From positions 1,116,001 through 1,180,000 of the forward strand of contig JAPFFF010000011.1 of the NCBI GenBank assembly GCA_039105265.1: a stretch of DNA of 64,000 nucleotides, given 5' to 3'. The stretch's first letter is position 1; every line of letters starts with the position of its first letter. A program made the translations under genes and the position numbers. The notes under the pieces were generated by a model that saw only the letters and a program-made list of their open reading frames with translations, was not told the origin of the DNA and did no database searches. Positions 45,642 to 54,383 of the stretch are shown in pieces. This DNA is from Tritrichomonas musculus (Eukaryota > Parabasalia > Tritrichomonadida > Tritrichomonadidae).

Positions 45642-47084
45642 TTATTGGGGGTAATCATCATCATCAACGACATTATCTTCGAGATATGGAAAATGATATT
45701 GGAACTCATGTCCTTTCGACTTCGAGTCAGAGTTCCGTTCAATTTCGTTCTTCTCCATTGATTCACCAAATTGCTTAATGGCATTCAGCACTTGCTTCGG
45801 TGATTGCTTCTTTCCTTTTCTCTCGAAGCTGCATGCTTTGTCCAACTTCTCTTTCTCTTCTGGTGATAAGTATGGTCGAAGATGATAAATGCAATTGGAC
45901 AACTTCCATCCATAGGACTTGAACACGTTTATCAGCTCTGGTGCTTTTTTCTTGTCATATGATTCAATAGCGTCCAACATGTTTCGAAGATAATCAACTT
46001 CTACCATCATCAATCTCGATCTTGCCAACTTTTCAGCAAATGCATCATCTGTTGGAGGACCAGCTTGTTGAGCATTTTTGAGATTTGACACGTCATTCTT
46101 TAGATCGTGAATTTTGTTAATGTACTTCGCCACCTTTTTTGGAGCAAGTTCCAATTTCATCAGCTCGAGTGCGTATTCGTCGTTATCATCAATGTCTTTC
46201 CTGAGTTCTTCAGCATTGTGATTTATGTCTTGAATGTTATATTCTACCGCAGTCATTCGCTCCTCCAACTTCGTTAATCGATCTTTCAAGTTTTCATTTT
46301 CTTCTATTATTCGTTCCATTTCATCTCGAAAGTCGAATGGCCTAACATTATCCTCCTTATAATCACTATTGGATTTCATATCATGAACACTTTTCGGTGG
46401 CTTATATGGTTCTCTGTGAACTGGTTCTTGTTCTTGTTCATGATCAACTTCTTCTTCTTCTCCTTCTATCTTTGTTTCTTCTTTTGGATTGGAACCGAAT
46501 TTTTGTTTCTCGGCAAATGAAGATGGTCTAGCAAGAACACTTGGAGGTGGCGGTATTTGTTGATTAGATGGAGGTGGAGGAGGTGGAGGAACTTGTATTA
46601 TATTATATGAGCGAGGTGGTGGAAAGACTTTATTTGAAATTGGAACATATGGATTCTTCCTTCTTGCATCGTCTTCTTGCTTCAATCTTGCTAATGCTTC
46701 TTCTTCTTGCTTCTTCTTCCTTCTTGCTTCTTCTTCTTGCTGCTTCTTCAATCTAGCTGCTTCTTCTTCTTGTTGCTTCTTCAATCGAGCTGCTTCTTCT
46801 TCTTCTTGCTTCTTCTTCAATCTAGCTGCTTCTTCTTCTTCTTGCTTCTTCTTCAATCTAGCTGCTTCTTCTTCTTGCTGCTTCTTCTTTAATCTAGCTG
46901 CTGCTTCTTCTTGCTGCTTCATGATGAACTGTCGCATGGATTCGAGTTGTTCTGGGGTCATGTTCTTGAGCCAAACTTCTGTGGGTGGAGCTGATGGCGG
47001 ATCTGATGGTGGAGCTTGTTGACCCGATTGCTCGATCGAGTCAAATAGACTAACATCGCTGTCTGAGCTGTAGTTGTATGACAT
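45642..47084 (-). CDS. Coiled-coil repeat protein, element C cargo
   Basis: 480 aa. N-terminal acidic/Pro segment; a long repeat of EEEAARLKKKQ units (about residues 55-140), matched in DNA by a CTT/TTC-rich repeat at 46690-46920; a Pro-rich region (PPPPPPPSN); acidic stretch; a second coiled coil (about 260-345; MERIIEENENLKDRLTKLEERM); and a helical C-terminal domain. No enzyme motif. Possibly scaffold-like. It may be host-derived cargo, since no relative is seen in A or B. Confidence 0.6.
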   Translation of the reverse strand: MSYNYSSDSDVSLFDSIEQSGQQAPPSDPPSAPPTEVWLKNMTPEQLESMRQFIMKQQEEAAARLKKKQQEEEAARLKKKQEEEEAARLKKKQEEEEAARLKKQQEEEAARLKKQQEEEARRKKKQEEEALARLKQEDDARRKNPYVPISNKVFPPPRSYNIIQVPPPPPPPSNQQIPPPPSVLARPSSFAEKQKFGSNPKEETKIEGEEEEVDHEQEQEPVHREPYKPPKSVHDMKSNSDYKEDNVRPFDFRDEMERIIEENENLKDRLTKLEERMTAVEYNIQDINHNAEELRKDIDDNDEYALELMKLELAPKKVAKYINKIHDLKNDVSNLKNAQQAGPPTDDAFAEKLARSRLMMVEVDYLRNMLDAIESYDKKKAPELINVFKSYGWKLSNCIYHLRPYLSPEEKEKLDKACSFERKGKKQSPKQVLNAIKQFGESMEKNEIERNSDSKSKGHEFQYHFPYLEDNVVDDDDYPQ

Positions 47085-47274
47085 ACAAGTATAAAAATGA
47101 TCTATTTTCTAGTTGATATCACTAAATTTTAAATTTCGTAGAAAAACTCGAAGGTGGATATTTTTCTTTGAAAAAGTTATATACACTATAAAAATTCAAA
47201 AATTGAATTAAAAAAAATAAAATATATTGAAATTTTAAAAAAATATATTTATTAATATCACTATTATTTTATTA
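47085..47274. other. AT-rich intergenic spacer
   Basis: Divergent promoter region between the 45642 and 47275 genes. Long A and T runs, no repeat or palindrome of note. Confidence 0.4.
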
Positions 47275-47703
47275 ATGATGAATGAAGAAGAAGATAAAAT
47301 AGAAGATATTTTACAAAAACAAACACCTCCTAAAGATCATGATTCATTCGACTACAAAATTAATATAAACATGTCGAAAAAAATATCTCAACTAAAAGTT
47401 GAAGATGATACATCAAATTTAAGAACGATGTGTGAAAATTATGCTCATGCTCTTGAAAATGATGCACATCGACTTCGAGCAAAACAAAAAAAGAGGTATG
47501 ATGAATGGTTTGACAACCTCGAGAAAGATTGTTATCCTGCAAGAGACATTGTTAACTTGTACAACATGTTCTTTGGTCATGAACTCTCTATTACTCGACT
47601 TGGTTTCGGGCATCTCGATGGAACAAAGAGACACTTTACACATAAGAAAGTGAAAAGAAACAAGAAGTTCATCACAATGTATAGGGTGTCCAAAAAAATA
47701 TGA
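47275..47703 (+). CDS. Hypothetical basic protein, last codons replaced by a mariner insertion
   Basis: 142 aa as read. Acidic N-terminus, then helices rich in Lys/Arg/His (HRLRAKQKKRYDEWFDNLEKD) and a basic end (GTKRHFTHKKVKRNKKF). The final residues and stop come from the mariner terminus at 47682. Beyond the element, at 48977, the same frame would continue only six codons to a TAA. The insertion therefore alters just the extreme C-terminus and may be tolerated. No family recognised. Confidence 0.5.
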   Translation: MMNEEEDKIEDILQKQTPPKDHDSFDYKININMSKKISQLKVEDDTSNLRTMCENYAHALENDAHRLRAKQKKRYDEWFDNLEKDCYPARDIVNLYNMFFGHELSITRLGFGHLDGTKRHFTHKKVKRNKKFITMYRVSKKI

Positions 47704-48976
47704 GCATCTCTATTTCTAATTAAGAATAAAAAAATTAATTATATATTTTTAAAGTTTATTAAATATATTCTCCACCATTATTAATTATTGTTTGTAATCT
47801 TTCTTTCCAATTGAGAAATGCACTTTTTAAAACATCAGGTTGAATTTCATTCAAAATTTGTGTAACTTCTGAAAAAAGCTCATCTCGTGAGGTGAATGAT
47901 TGACCTTCTAATTTTAATTTCACATAACCAAATAAAAAGAAATCAGAAGGTGCCAAATCCGGCGAGAAAGCTGGGTGAGGCACCTTCTTCATTCCATGGG
48001 TTTCGAAATATCTTATAGTCATTTTAGATGTGTGAGGCCTTGCGTTATCGGCATGGACATTTAACTTTTTCCCATTTGTATCTGGAAATCCTCCTCCTGA
48101 TTCATGAAGCTTTTTGAGTATATTATTGATGTAATATTCAGAATTGAATTTTTGTCCCTTTGGAAGAGCGTCTACTAAGACAATTCCATTTGGGTTCCAA
48201 AAAACGCTGATCATCAATTTTTCTGAAGAAATCATCTTCTTTACTCTAAAATCAGGCTCTTCTCCAGATACTACCCATTGACGTTCATAGTCGTAACTTA
48301 AATAGAACCAAGATTCATCCCCAGTTACGAAATACTTCCAACCTTGGCGCTCTTGCTTTTGAATGACCTTGAGAAGGTCAATTGAAATAATGACTCGATT
48401 TTGTTTTTGCTCATCGGAGAGCAGACATGGGATCCACTTAAGATGCTTAGAAATATATCCAAGTTTTGAAGTCATTCTGTCAAACACAGTACTTTTTGGT
48501 ATACCTGTTCTCTTAGCAATTTGACGAACGGACAAAAATGGTTCTTCGTCAACAACATCTTTAATTAAGAAATCAATTTCATCAAGTACGTTTACTTTTT
48601 CTTCCTTTTTGCATGGCTTTATTATATTGAAAACTTGGAATTCTCTGATGAATCTTGTAATTGATGAATACCCAACACATTCTCCTTTCAATACAATAAG
48701 CATTTCAGCATGAATTGCTTTTTTGTTTTTCCTCTGTAGATGGAGAAATATTGCGATTGATCGCTGATCCAATGTCATTAATAAAAAAAATAAACGTACA
48801 GAAAAAAATAAATTCAATTTTTTCAAATATTTTTTATTATATTGCAACATGTATTTTGTTTTCGGAGTTAATAATTATAATATTAATAATGTCACATCTA
48901 TACTATAAAATACTTATATGAAACTTAGACTCCCTAGCTTACAAATTGAGATGCTCAAATTTTTTTGGACACCCTA
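47682..48976 (-). mobile_element. mariner element (Tvmar-like) inside element C
   Basis: 1295 bp with terminal inverted repeats TAGGGTGTCCAAAAAAAT...GAGCATCTC, differing at about one position, flanked on both sides by a TA duplication. It contains one intact transposase frame. Sharp ends and an open frame point to recent insertion. Confidence 0.93.
47759..48778 (-). CDS. mariner transposase
   Basis: 339 aa from MTLDQRS; an upstream in-frame ATG at 48850 would add 24 hydrophobic residues and is not typical. N-terminal helix-turn-helix DNA-binding region, including RTGIPKSTVFDRM. The catalytic domain has VTGDESWFY (first Asp), HADNARPHTS (second Asp) and SPDLAPSDFFLF (third Asp), the D,D34D signature of the mariner family. 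It cuts at the inverted repeats and inserts at TA. No stop or frameshift, so it is potentially active. Very like what is known of the single mariner family in T. vaginalis. Confidence 0.95.
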   Translation of the reverse strand: MTLDQRSIAIFLHLQRKNKKAIHAEMLIVLKGECVGYSSITRFIREFQVFNIIKPCKKEEKVNVLDEIDFLIKDVVDEEPFLSVRQIAKRTGIPKSTVFDRMTSKLGYISKHLKWIPCLLSDEQKQNRVIISIDLLKVIQKQERQGWKYFVTGDESWFYLSYDYERQWVVSGEEPDFRVKKMISSEKLMISVFWNPNGIVLVDALPKGQKFNSEYYINNILKKLHESGGGFPDTNGKKLNVHADNARPHTSKMTIRYFETHGMKKVPHPAFSPDLAPSDFFLFGYVKLKLEGQSFTSRDELFSEVTQILNEIQPDVLKSAFLNWKERLQTIINNGGEYI

Positions 48977-49028
48977 TACTACAAGAAAAATGAATAACTA
49001 AAAAAAAGTTTTTTTAACTACATGTTTT

Positions 49029-49330
49029 TCCTCATAAGCTACCTTTTTCCTCATAAGCTACCTTTTTCCTCATAAGCTACCTTTTTCCTCATAAGCTACC
49101 TTTTTCCTCATAAGCTACCTTTTTCCTCATAAGCTACCTTTTTCCTCATAAGCTACCTTTTTCCTCATAAGCTACCTTTTTCCTCATAAGCTACCTTTTT
49201 CCTCATAAGCTACCTTTTTTCCTCATAAGCTACCTTTTTCCTCATAAGCTACCTTTTTCCTCATAAGCTACCTTTTTCCTCATAAGCTACCTTTTTCCTC
49301 ATAAGCTACCTTTTTCCTCATAAGCTACCT
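49029..49330 (-). repeat. 19-bp minisatellite, about 16 units
   Basis: Unit CCTCATAAGCTACCTTTTT repeated head to tail with almost no change (one unit has an extra T near 49218). On the minus strand it begins right after the stop of the 49330 gene, and the unit (AAAAAGGTAGCTTATGAGG) resembles the gene's last codons (AAAAAGGTATCACATGAAG). Confidence 0.95.
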
Positions 49331-49608
49331 CATTCTTCATGTGATACCTTTTTGCTTTCATACGACATTATTTTTTCCTTCATACTTTGTACTTCTTTTT
49401 TCTTTCTTTCACGATATGCCTTTTGCTGTTGTTTACGTGCTTCATTTCGTTCTTCAACTGTTGCATACTTTTGCTTTCTACCACGTTTTTCTGTTGTTTC
49501 AGTTTTTGCAGTATCAATATTTTTGAGGTTGTTGTTACTCTTGGACTTCTTCAACTTCTTGATGATAGCTGTTTCCTTGAACTCACCCAAATCTAAATTT
49601 TGGCTCAT
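49330..49608 (-). CDS. Small basic-region (bZIP-like) protein, element C
   Basis: 92 aa from MSQNLDLGEF; a longer frame starts at 49743 but overlaps the divergent 49685 gene, and its extra residues are hydrophobic and atypical. The centre has KRGRKQKYATVEERNEARKQQQKAYRERKKKEV, with an AT-hook-like RGRK and a bZIP-like basic stretch, followed by a short helix. Probably DNA-binding, perhaps a regulator of the element. The short leucine-poor end is not a clear zipper, so bZIP is only a comparison. The minisatellite lies just past its stop. Confidence 0.6.
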   Translation of the reverse strand: MSQNLDLGEFKETAIIKKLKKSKSNNNLKNIDTAKTETTEKRGRKQKYATVEERNEARKQQQKAYRERKKKEVQSMKEKIMSYESKKVSHEE

Positions 49609-49684
49609 GATTTCATTTGAGAAAAAAAATTGAATTATTTTTGAAAATTGAATATTCGCAAACAAAATCACTTCATTTTTTAAA

Positions 49685-50056
49685 ATGTCGCGTTCTGGAA
49701 ATGACTTCAAAGAATTCCAAAAACAGCAAAAGCTAGCTATCAAAAATGCTCATGTTGAAATAGCCAATGCTATTAAAGAGGTGATATTTCTGTTCAACCA
49801 AAAAATAATAAACTCGACATCATCTAATGTCTGCACCATCTATGACCCTTTGATACAAGCAAACATGAACAAGATTGCTGAAGCACTTACTCAAATGAAT
49901 CTCACTACCTGCGAGGTTTTTCATAAAAAGATTCCTCAATCTACAACACCAAAATCTATTGGCTTTCACGTGCCTATAGTGCCTGACTCGCAAGAGACAC
50001 AAGAAGAAGATGATGAAGATGAACAAGAAGCTTCATCTCCAAAAGACAAGGAGTAA
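49685..50056 (+). CDS. Hypothetical helical protein with acidic tail, element C
   Basis: 123 aa. Helical for the first 85 residues (DFKEFQKQQKLAIKNAHVEIANAIKEVIF, MNKIAEALTQMN); the last 25 residues are strongly acidic (EETQEEDDEDEQEASS pattern). No family recognised. Divergent from the 49330 gene; a T-tract lies before the ATG. Confidence 0.5.
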   Translation: MSRSGNDFKEFQKQQKLAIKNAHVEIANAIKEVIFLFNQKIINSTSSNVCTIYDPLIQANMNKIAEALTQMNLTTCEVFHKKIPQSTTPKSIGFHVPIVPDSQETQEEDDEDEQEASSPKDKE

Positions 50057-50131
50057 GAGTAAAAAAATAATTACTTCTAATTTTAAGTTTTTTTATATAT
50101 GTCTTTTTTAAGTTTTTTTAATATGTCTTTT

Positions 50132-50656
50132 TTATACTATGCAATATTTTAAGCATACATGATAATTATTAACAAGCTCATTATATTCTTTATTATATAC
50201 TTGTTTCAAGTCAATGACTACCTCTCCATTATCTTTAATAATCTTAATAGCATCTATTTTTCTTATTGGATTGCTCTTAGCTGCACAACATCCAACATCT
50301 TCATTAAGTTGTACTTCAACCTCACTAACATGTAGTATTGCTTTGATGATGTTGCTAAGAGATTCAATAGGTACTATGATGCATTTCTTTGATATAATGT
50401 TAGCTAGTAGTGCTTTGTCTTGATTAAGTAGTATTTGTGCATATGCTTCAAGTATAACATTACGTACATCCGGTTCAACTTCAACAGGTTCAGTTTGCAC
50501 TCCAATGTCTCTTGTAATAACAATGTCTTCCTTGCCATCATCTCTCTTATTAATAATAATGTTGTTGTTGATGTTTGATGTAGATGATGCAGTTGCTGAT
50601 GGTTCTAAAGATACATTTGCTTGAACTCCATTGGTTGTACCCCTCTTCTTAATCAT
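50132..50656 (-). CDS. Hypothetical protein of a family shared with element B
   Basis: 174 aa. The N-terminal 70 residues are disordered (Asn/Ser/Thr-rich; an acidic IQTEPVEVEPD). Residues 70-174 are the conserved part, matching the B protein at 22309: helix, VQLNEDVGCCAAKS, KIDAIKIIKDNGEVVIDLKQ, and a hydrophobic end. The first Cys pair is kept in both. A small core protein of unknown role across Maverick lineages; an RNA- or DNA-associated factor is only a guess. Confidence 0.55.
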   Translation of the reverse strand: MIKKRGTTNGVQANVSLEPSATASSTSNINNNIIINKRDDGKEDIVITRDIGVQTEPVEVEPDVRNVILEAYAQILLNQDKALLANIISKKCIIVPIESLSNIIKAILHVSEVEVQLNEDVGCCAAKSNPIRKIDAIKIIKDNGEVVIDLKQVYNKEYNELVNNYHVCLKYCIV

Positions 50657-50677
50657 TTAGGTTGGGAAAAAATAGGC

Positions 50678-51124
50678 TTAAAGTACTAAGTCTAGCTGTT
50701 CTCCAATAAACATGTCAAATGACTCAATTTGATATTTCTGCTTGAGAGCATCGATTTTTGGTTTATGACTTGTAGGAGCAGCTGCAATGGAGTAGTTGTA
50801 GTATTTGATTCCTTGATACTCTTGAGTGGTAGTGTTTCCATTTATGTAGAACTCTTCGAAATCTTCAGATATTTTTCTCCTTGAGTTAGGCTTAATAAAT
50901 ATTGAGTCAAGATCAAGTTCTTTGAGCTTATCTGGATAAAATCTGTGGCACTTGTCTTTTATCTTGATTGAGACATAGAGTACTTTGCCTAAATAGCTCC
51001 ATTCTCCTGCTTTCATTGGGTACTTGTCACAAAGTATCGAGAAATTACATTGTTTAGTATTTGGAGCACATTTTGCGCGAAGTTCATTGACATAGTCATA
51101 GACGTTTCTTGTAGTCATTTTCAT
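50678..51124 (-). CDS. Hypothetical 148-aa protein, element C
   Basis: Mixed alpha/beta composition, no transmembrane segment, four Cys. Starts MKMTTRNVYDYVNEL; either Met 1 or Met 3 could start. It lies between the 50132 gene and the 51149 gene in the long minus-strand run that leads through the virion genes, so it is possibly co-expressed with them. No family recognised. Confidence 0.5.
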   Translation of the reverse strand: MKMTTRNVYDYVNELRAKCAPNTKQCNFSILCDKYPMKAGEWSYLGKVLYVSIKIKDKCHRFYPDKLKELDLDSIFIKPNSRRKISEDFEEFYINGNTTTQEYQGIKYYNYSIAAAPTSHKPKIDALKQKYQIESFDMFIGEQLDLVL

Positions 51125-51148
51125 CTGGATAAAAAATTCAATAAAAAA

Positions 51149-51583
51149 TTAATATATGTTATTTTGGGTAAAGATATGTTGGGTAGGTCCATATCGAATA
51201 TCTTGTTTATTATATTCTCTTGCTCTACCTTGCATTGGTGGTTTCTCAGGCTTCTTAAGATATTTTGGTAAGAGAGGTACTGGTTTATCTTTTTCACCTA
51301 TATGTCGATAAAAACCACCATCTGTAATACTAACAGGAGGTTCACGAACAGGTTTGGTTATATGTTCTCGAGTATCTGGAAATCTAACAGGGTCCTCATG
51401 TTCAATAATCTGAGTAGGTGGTCGATTAATATATGGGTTGAAGGTTACAGAATAAGTATTAGTATTACTGAACACACCAAAATGTTGAAACTCTATGTCT
51501 TTATTTTTCATGGTAGCTTCATTATACATCATACCTTCTCTTCCAACAATCTCAGCATGTGGGCTTCTATAATCATTCGACAT
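51149..51583 (-). CDS. Hypothetical Pro-rich virion-cluster protein, element C
   Basis: 144 aa, rich in Pro, Tyr, Asn and His, no long helix. Extended segments such as PYINRPPTQIIEHEDPVRFP and KDKPVPLLPKYLKKPEKPP suggest a cement or linker protein lying along a surface. Immediately follows (downstream of) the capsid gene on the same strand, with a 27-bp gap. Function inferred from build and place only. Confidence 0.5.
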   Translation of the reverse strand: MSNDYRSPHAEIVGREGMMYNEATMKNKDIEFQHFGVFSNTNTYSVTFNPYINRPPTQIIEHEDPVRFPDTREHITKPVREPPVSITDGGFYRHIGEKDKPVPLLPKYLKKPEKPPMQGRAREYNKQDIRYGPTQHIFTQNNIY

Positions 51584-51610
51584 TTTCTATAAAATAAAAT
51601 ATACATCTTT

Positions 51611-53293
51611 TTACTCAGGGGTTGTTAAATCATAAGGACCAATACGTACTGATGGTGGCATACCATTAGGTCTAATTAAGATACTAATTGATATATCTGT
51701 TAATAAGCATAATAATGGAGGTGTATCTACTTCCTGTCTAAATGGATTATCTGCCTTTTGACTACATATCAATTCGAAGTTAATAGGTGCAAGACTTGAA
51801 AGACCTTGTTGATATGTTCCATCTGTTTCAGTAGGAAGACCTATGAAGAATGAGGACCTATCATTTGGATAATAGCCTGTTGTGTTTTCATTATATTGAT
51901 ACTCATTCGCTAAACTTGCAATAACCTCTTTATTAAATCCATTTTGCTCTCCATTCATGTTCATTGCATTCTGGCAATATTCGAGGAACTCTGGATACTT
52001 ACCATTCGTACCAAATGCTTTAGCAGGAATATTATTGTAATTACCGCAATTCATATGAAATGCTTCAAACATAGGATTCTTGAAGTATGTCTTATGTGTA
52101 TGCTTGAGTGGGAATAAGCAAAACATACTATCTACAAAATTAGGTGTAATAGTAATAGTTGCTTTATCTTGTTCATTATTAAGAGGTCTTGTACAGGTGT
52201 AAAATGACATAATCTGTGTTGGGAATGTAAGTGGATGTTGAGGGTTAGCATATCTTTGAACAAGTGCTGTATATACAGATTCATGAATACCAAAACAAGG
52301 TATAATACTCGCACATTCTTCAATTGAATAATCAACAACACTCCAAGTTCTCCAATCACTGTAAATTGTTCGGTCAACTCTTTCCTTAGTCTTGTTAGCT
52401 CCGTCAATTTCATATGCTCCTCCATGATTTTCACCAACAGGTGGAAGATTCTTGGGGTGATTAATCTTATCCATTGCTATTTTTTCGGTACTTGTCCACA
52501 TCCATATTGGTTCTCCAATAGGTCGAAATTCATTGGTAATTTCATCAACATTGAAGTCTTTCATTATATGTGGATTAGCAACCAAGCTCTTTTCAAAACC
52601 AACTGGACAATATACCATACCAGCTGTTGAAAAGTAAAGACGTAATTCGATTTTACCTGCAAATGCTGGCAAGTACTTGATATTAGATAAAGGTAGGAAT
52701 CGTCGCAAATCAATCTTTAATCTAATTGTTTCAGTGACAGAAGTCACATCTTTATTAAGATTTGCAACAAAACCACATCTCCTTCCATGAGTATCATTCC
52801 AAATATCCTTATGTCTTGCTTTACTATATATATCAGCTCTTTTAGTAACTTCATTTGCACAACATGCAGTTAAAAAGGATTCTTCACATCCAAAGTTCTG
52901 GGTATAAAGCGTCATACCATTAGCTACAATTTCATACTTCTCAACAGCATCTCGAGCATCCTTAAAACCAAACCATACCTTACCAAAATTATAACCACTG
53001 ACATTTTCTAAATCACTTAGAATTGGCTTGTCTATTTTTATCATCACTCTCATATCTGCTCGAATAAATCCATTATATATATCAGCAGTATTATGAGTAT
53101 TAGGAGAGATAATACATGTTGTATAGGAACCACTCTTAATTGGTGGTGATGGTGAATACGAAGTTTGTGGATTTAATGAGTATGCCTTATTAGTATCACT
53201 AAGTGCTATGCAATTATCGACAACATCAAAGTAAGATGCAATCTGAGTACAAACCTCTGCTGAGGTTTTCATATAGGATTCCTTGTTAAGCAT
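51611..53293 (-). CDS. Double jelly-roll major capsid protein, element C
   Basis: 560 aa, the expected length for Maverick capsid proteins. Beta-rich throughout: an N-terminal helix-poor region (SYFDVVDNCIALSD), strands with KVWFGFKDARDAVEKYEIVANGM, RLKIDLRRFLPLSNIKYLPAF then KIELRLYFSTAGMVY (matching the A capsid frame), a Trp/Pro-rich linker near residue 270 (IGEPIWMWTSTEK), and the second jelly roll ending in PFRQEVDTPPLLCLLTDISISILIRPNG. Downstream of the 53311 gene in a run with ATPase, protease and minor capsid genes. Family assignment by pattern and context. Confidence 0.8.
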   Translation of the reverse strand: MLNKESYMKTSAEVCTQIASYFDVVDNCIALSDTNKAYSLNPQTSYSPSPPIKSGSYTTCIISPNTHNTADIYNGFIRADMRVMIKIDKPILSDLENVSGYNFGKVWFGFKDARDAVEKYEIVANGMTLYTQNFGCEESFLTACCANEVTKRADIYSKARHKDIWNDTHGRRCGFVANLNKDVTSVTETIRLKIDLRRFLPLSNIKYLPAFAGKIELRLYFSTAGMVYCPVGFEKSLVANPHIMKDFNVDEITNEFRPIGEPIWMWTSTEKIAMDKINHPKNLPPVGENHGGAYEIDGANKTKERVDRTIYSDWRTWSVVDYSIEECASIIPCFGIHESVYTALVQRYANPQHPLTFPTQIMSFYTCTRPLNNEQDKATITITPNFVDSMFCLFPLKHTHKTYFKNPMFEAFHMNCGNYNNIPAKAFGTNGKYPEFLEYCQNAMNMNGEQNGFNKEVIASLANEYQYNENTTGYYPNDRSSFFIGLPTETDGTYQQGLSSLAPINFELICSQKADNPFRQEVDTPPLLCLLTDISISILIRPNGMPPSVRIGPYDLTTPE

Positions 53294-53310
53294 TTTAGAT
53301 AGAAAAAAAT

Positions 53311-53862
53311 TTACATCATATCTTCAAAGATGCGATTTCTCCTACCAATAGGTCTCATAGGTATATATTGAGGTTGTTGTTCTTCTTCATATTGTTGTGG
53401 CGGTTCTTCAGGAACATACTGTTGTCTTGGTTTACTCATCCTTTTATCAACAACCTCCTTTATCATACGTCTCTGTTCTTTCTTCTCTCGACTTATCTTC
53501 ATTTCTTCACCTAGTGATTTTAGCTGTTTTAGTATTTCCTCATTCACAGTAGGGTCATAAACTTGGCTTTGTTGAGTTTTTCGAGGTTTTGGAGGTTTTC
53601 GTGCAGCTTTCGAACTTATTGGCTTTCTTGGCTTTTCTTCAAGTTCCTCATGTTCTTCACTGTCTGAGTTTTCTTGAGTTTCTTCGTTATTTTCACTTTC
53701 TGAGTTTTCTTGATATTCTCGAGTTATTGGAGTTTTTCGCTGTTTTACAATATACTTGTCTTTGGTTTTTGTAGGTAAAACTTCCCAATCTGGGTCATCC
53801 CTTCCATTCAACCATTTATGAATAACTGCAAGTCTCTTAGAACCTGTTAGATGTTTTGACAT
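53311..53862 (-). CDS. Basic/acidic low-complexity protein of the virion cluster, element C
   Basis: 183 aa. Short folded N-terminus (LTGSKRLAVIHKWLNGRDDPDWEVLP), then Glu/Ser-rich and Lys/Pro-rich disordered segments and a helix (EEILKQLKSLGEEMKISREKKEQRR), ending in Gln/Pro/Arg. It lies 18 bp upstream of the capsid gene. Its composition resembles scaffold or DNA-binding core proteins. No family recognised. Confidence 0.5.
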   Translation of the reverse strand: MSKHLTGSKRLAVIHKWLNGRDDPDWEVLPTKTKDKYIVKQRKTPITREYQENSESENNEETQENSDSEEHEELEEKPRKPISSKAARKPPKPRKTQQSQVYDPTVNEEILKQLKSLGEEMKISREKKEQRRMIKEVVDKRMSKPRQQYVPEEPPQQYEEEQQPQYIPMRPIGRRNRIFEDMM

Positions 53863-53909
53863 TTAAAATAAACAAAAAAGTCCAAAAATTTAGTTTTTTT
53901 GAGTTTTCA

Positions 53910-54365
53910 TTAGATGTAGGTTCTCGCCCGATTGTTGGTAGTAAAGTCACTCTCTTGTAATGATCTAGACGAAAATGCTGGCTTTTCAAGAGGTGCTCCA
54001 ACTGATTCACCTTTTGCAGATTTATTAATTGATGATAAGGCAGTTTTCACTTTTCCATCTGGGACATATTTTAATGCTGTGTCAGCTATGTTTGCTAATT
54101 TATTTCTTGTACTATCGCTCAAGTAGCTTTCACCAAGACCTCTCGCAACTGAACCAATAACACCAGCATGCTTGGTTAATCCACCTGCTGAAGCATCCAA
54201 TATTTTACTTGCAAGACCTCCAGTAAAACTATCTGCAGCTCCCATTAATAATTTACCACCTAAACCTACTCCTCCTTTTATTATCGTTTGCCATGGAGAA
54301 AATTCTTTTTGTTTAGCATAATTTGGCTTCCAATAATCTTCTTCTGAATGAAGTTTAATTCCCAT
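53910..54365 (-). CDS. Gly-rich amphipathic protein (pVI-like candidate), element C
   Basis: 151 aa. Starts MGIKLHSEEDYWKP, then a Gly/Ala/Leu-rich amphipathic stretch (IIKGGVGLGGKLLMGAADSFTGGLASKILDASAGG) and a polar tail. It sits between the ATPase and the 53311 gene, the usual region for a membrane-active minor virion protein. It resembles the shorter proteins of A and B only in composition. Role inferred. Confidence 0.5.
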   Translation of the reverse strand: MGIKLHSEEDYWKPNYAKQKEFSPWQTIIKGGVGLGGKLLMGAADSFTGGLASKILDASAGGLTKHAGVIGSVARGLGESYLSDSTRNKLANIADTALKYVPDGKVKTALSSINKSAKGESVGAPLEKPAFSSRSLQESDFTTNNRARTYI

Positions 54366-54383
54366 TTAAAAAATAATAAAAAA

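Noticed and set aside
46707-46892. Plus-strand Leu/Phe-rich membrane-like frame
   Set aside because: Antisense of the EEEAARLKKKQ repeat; composition follows from the CTT/TTC repeat.
49029-49330. CRISPR-like array
   Set aside because: Repeats are directly adjacent with no unique spacers; it is a 19-bp minisatellite.
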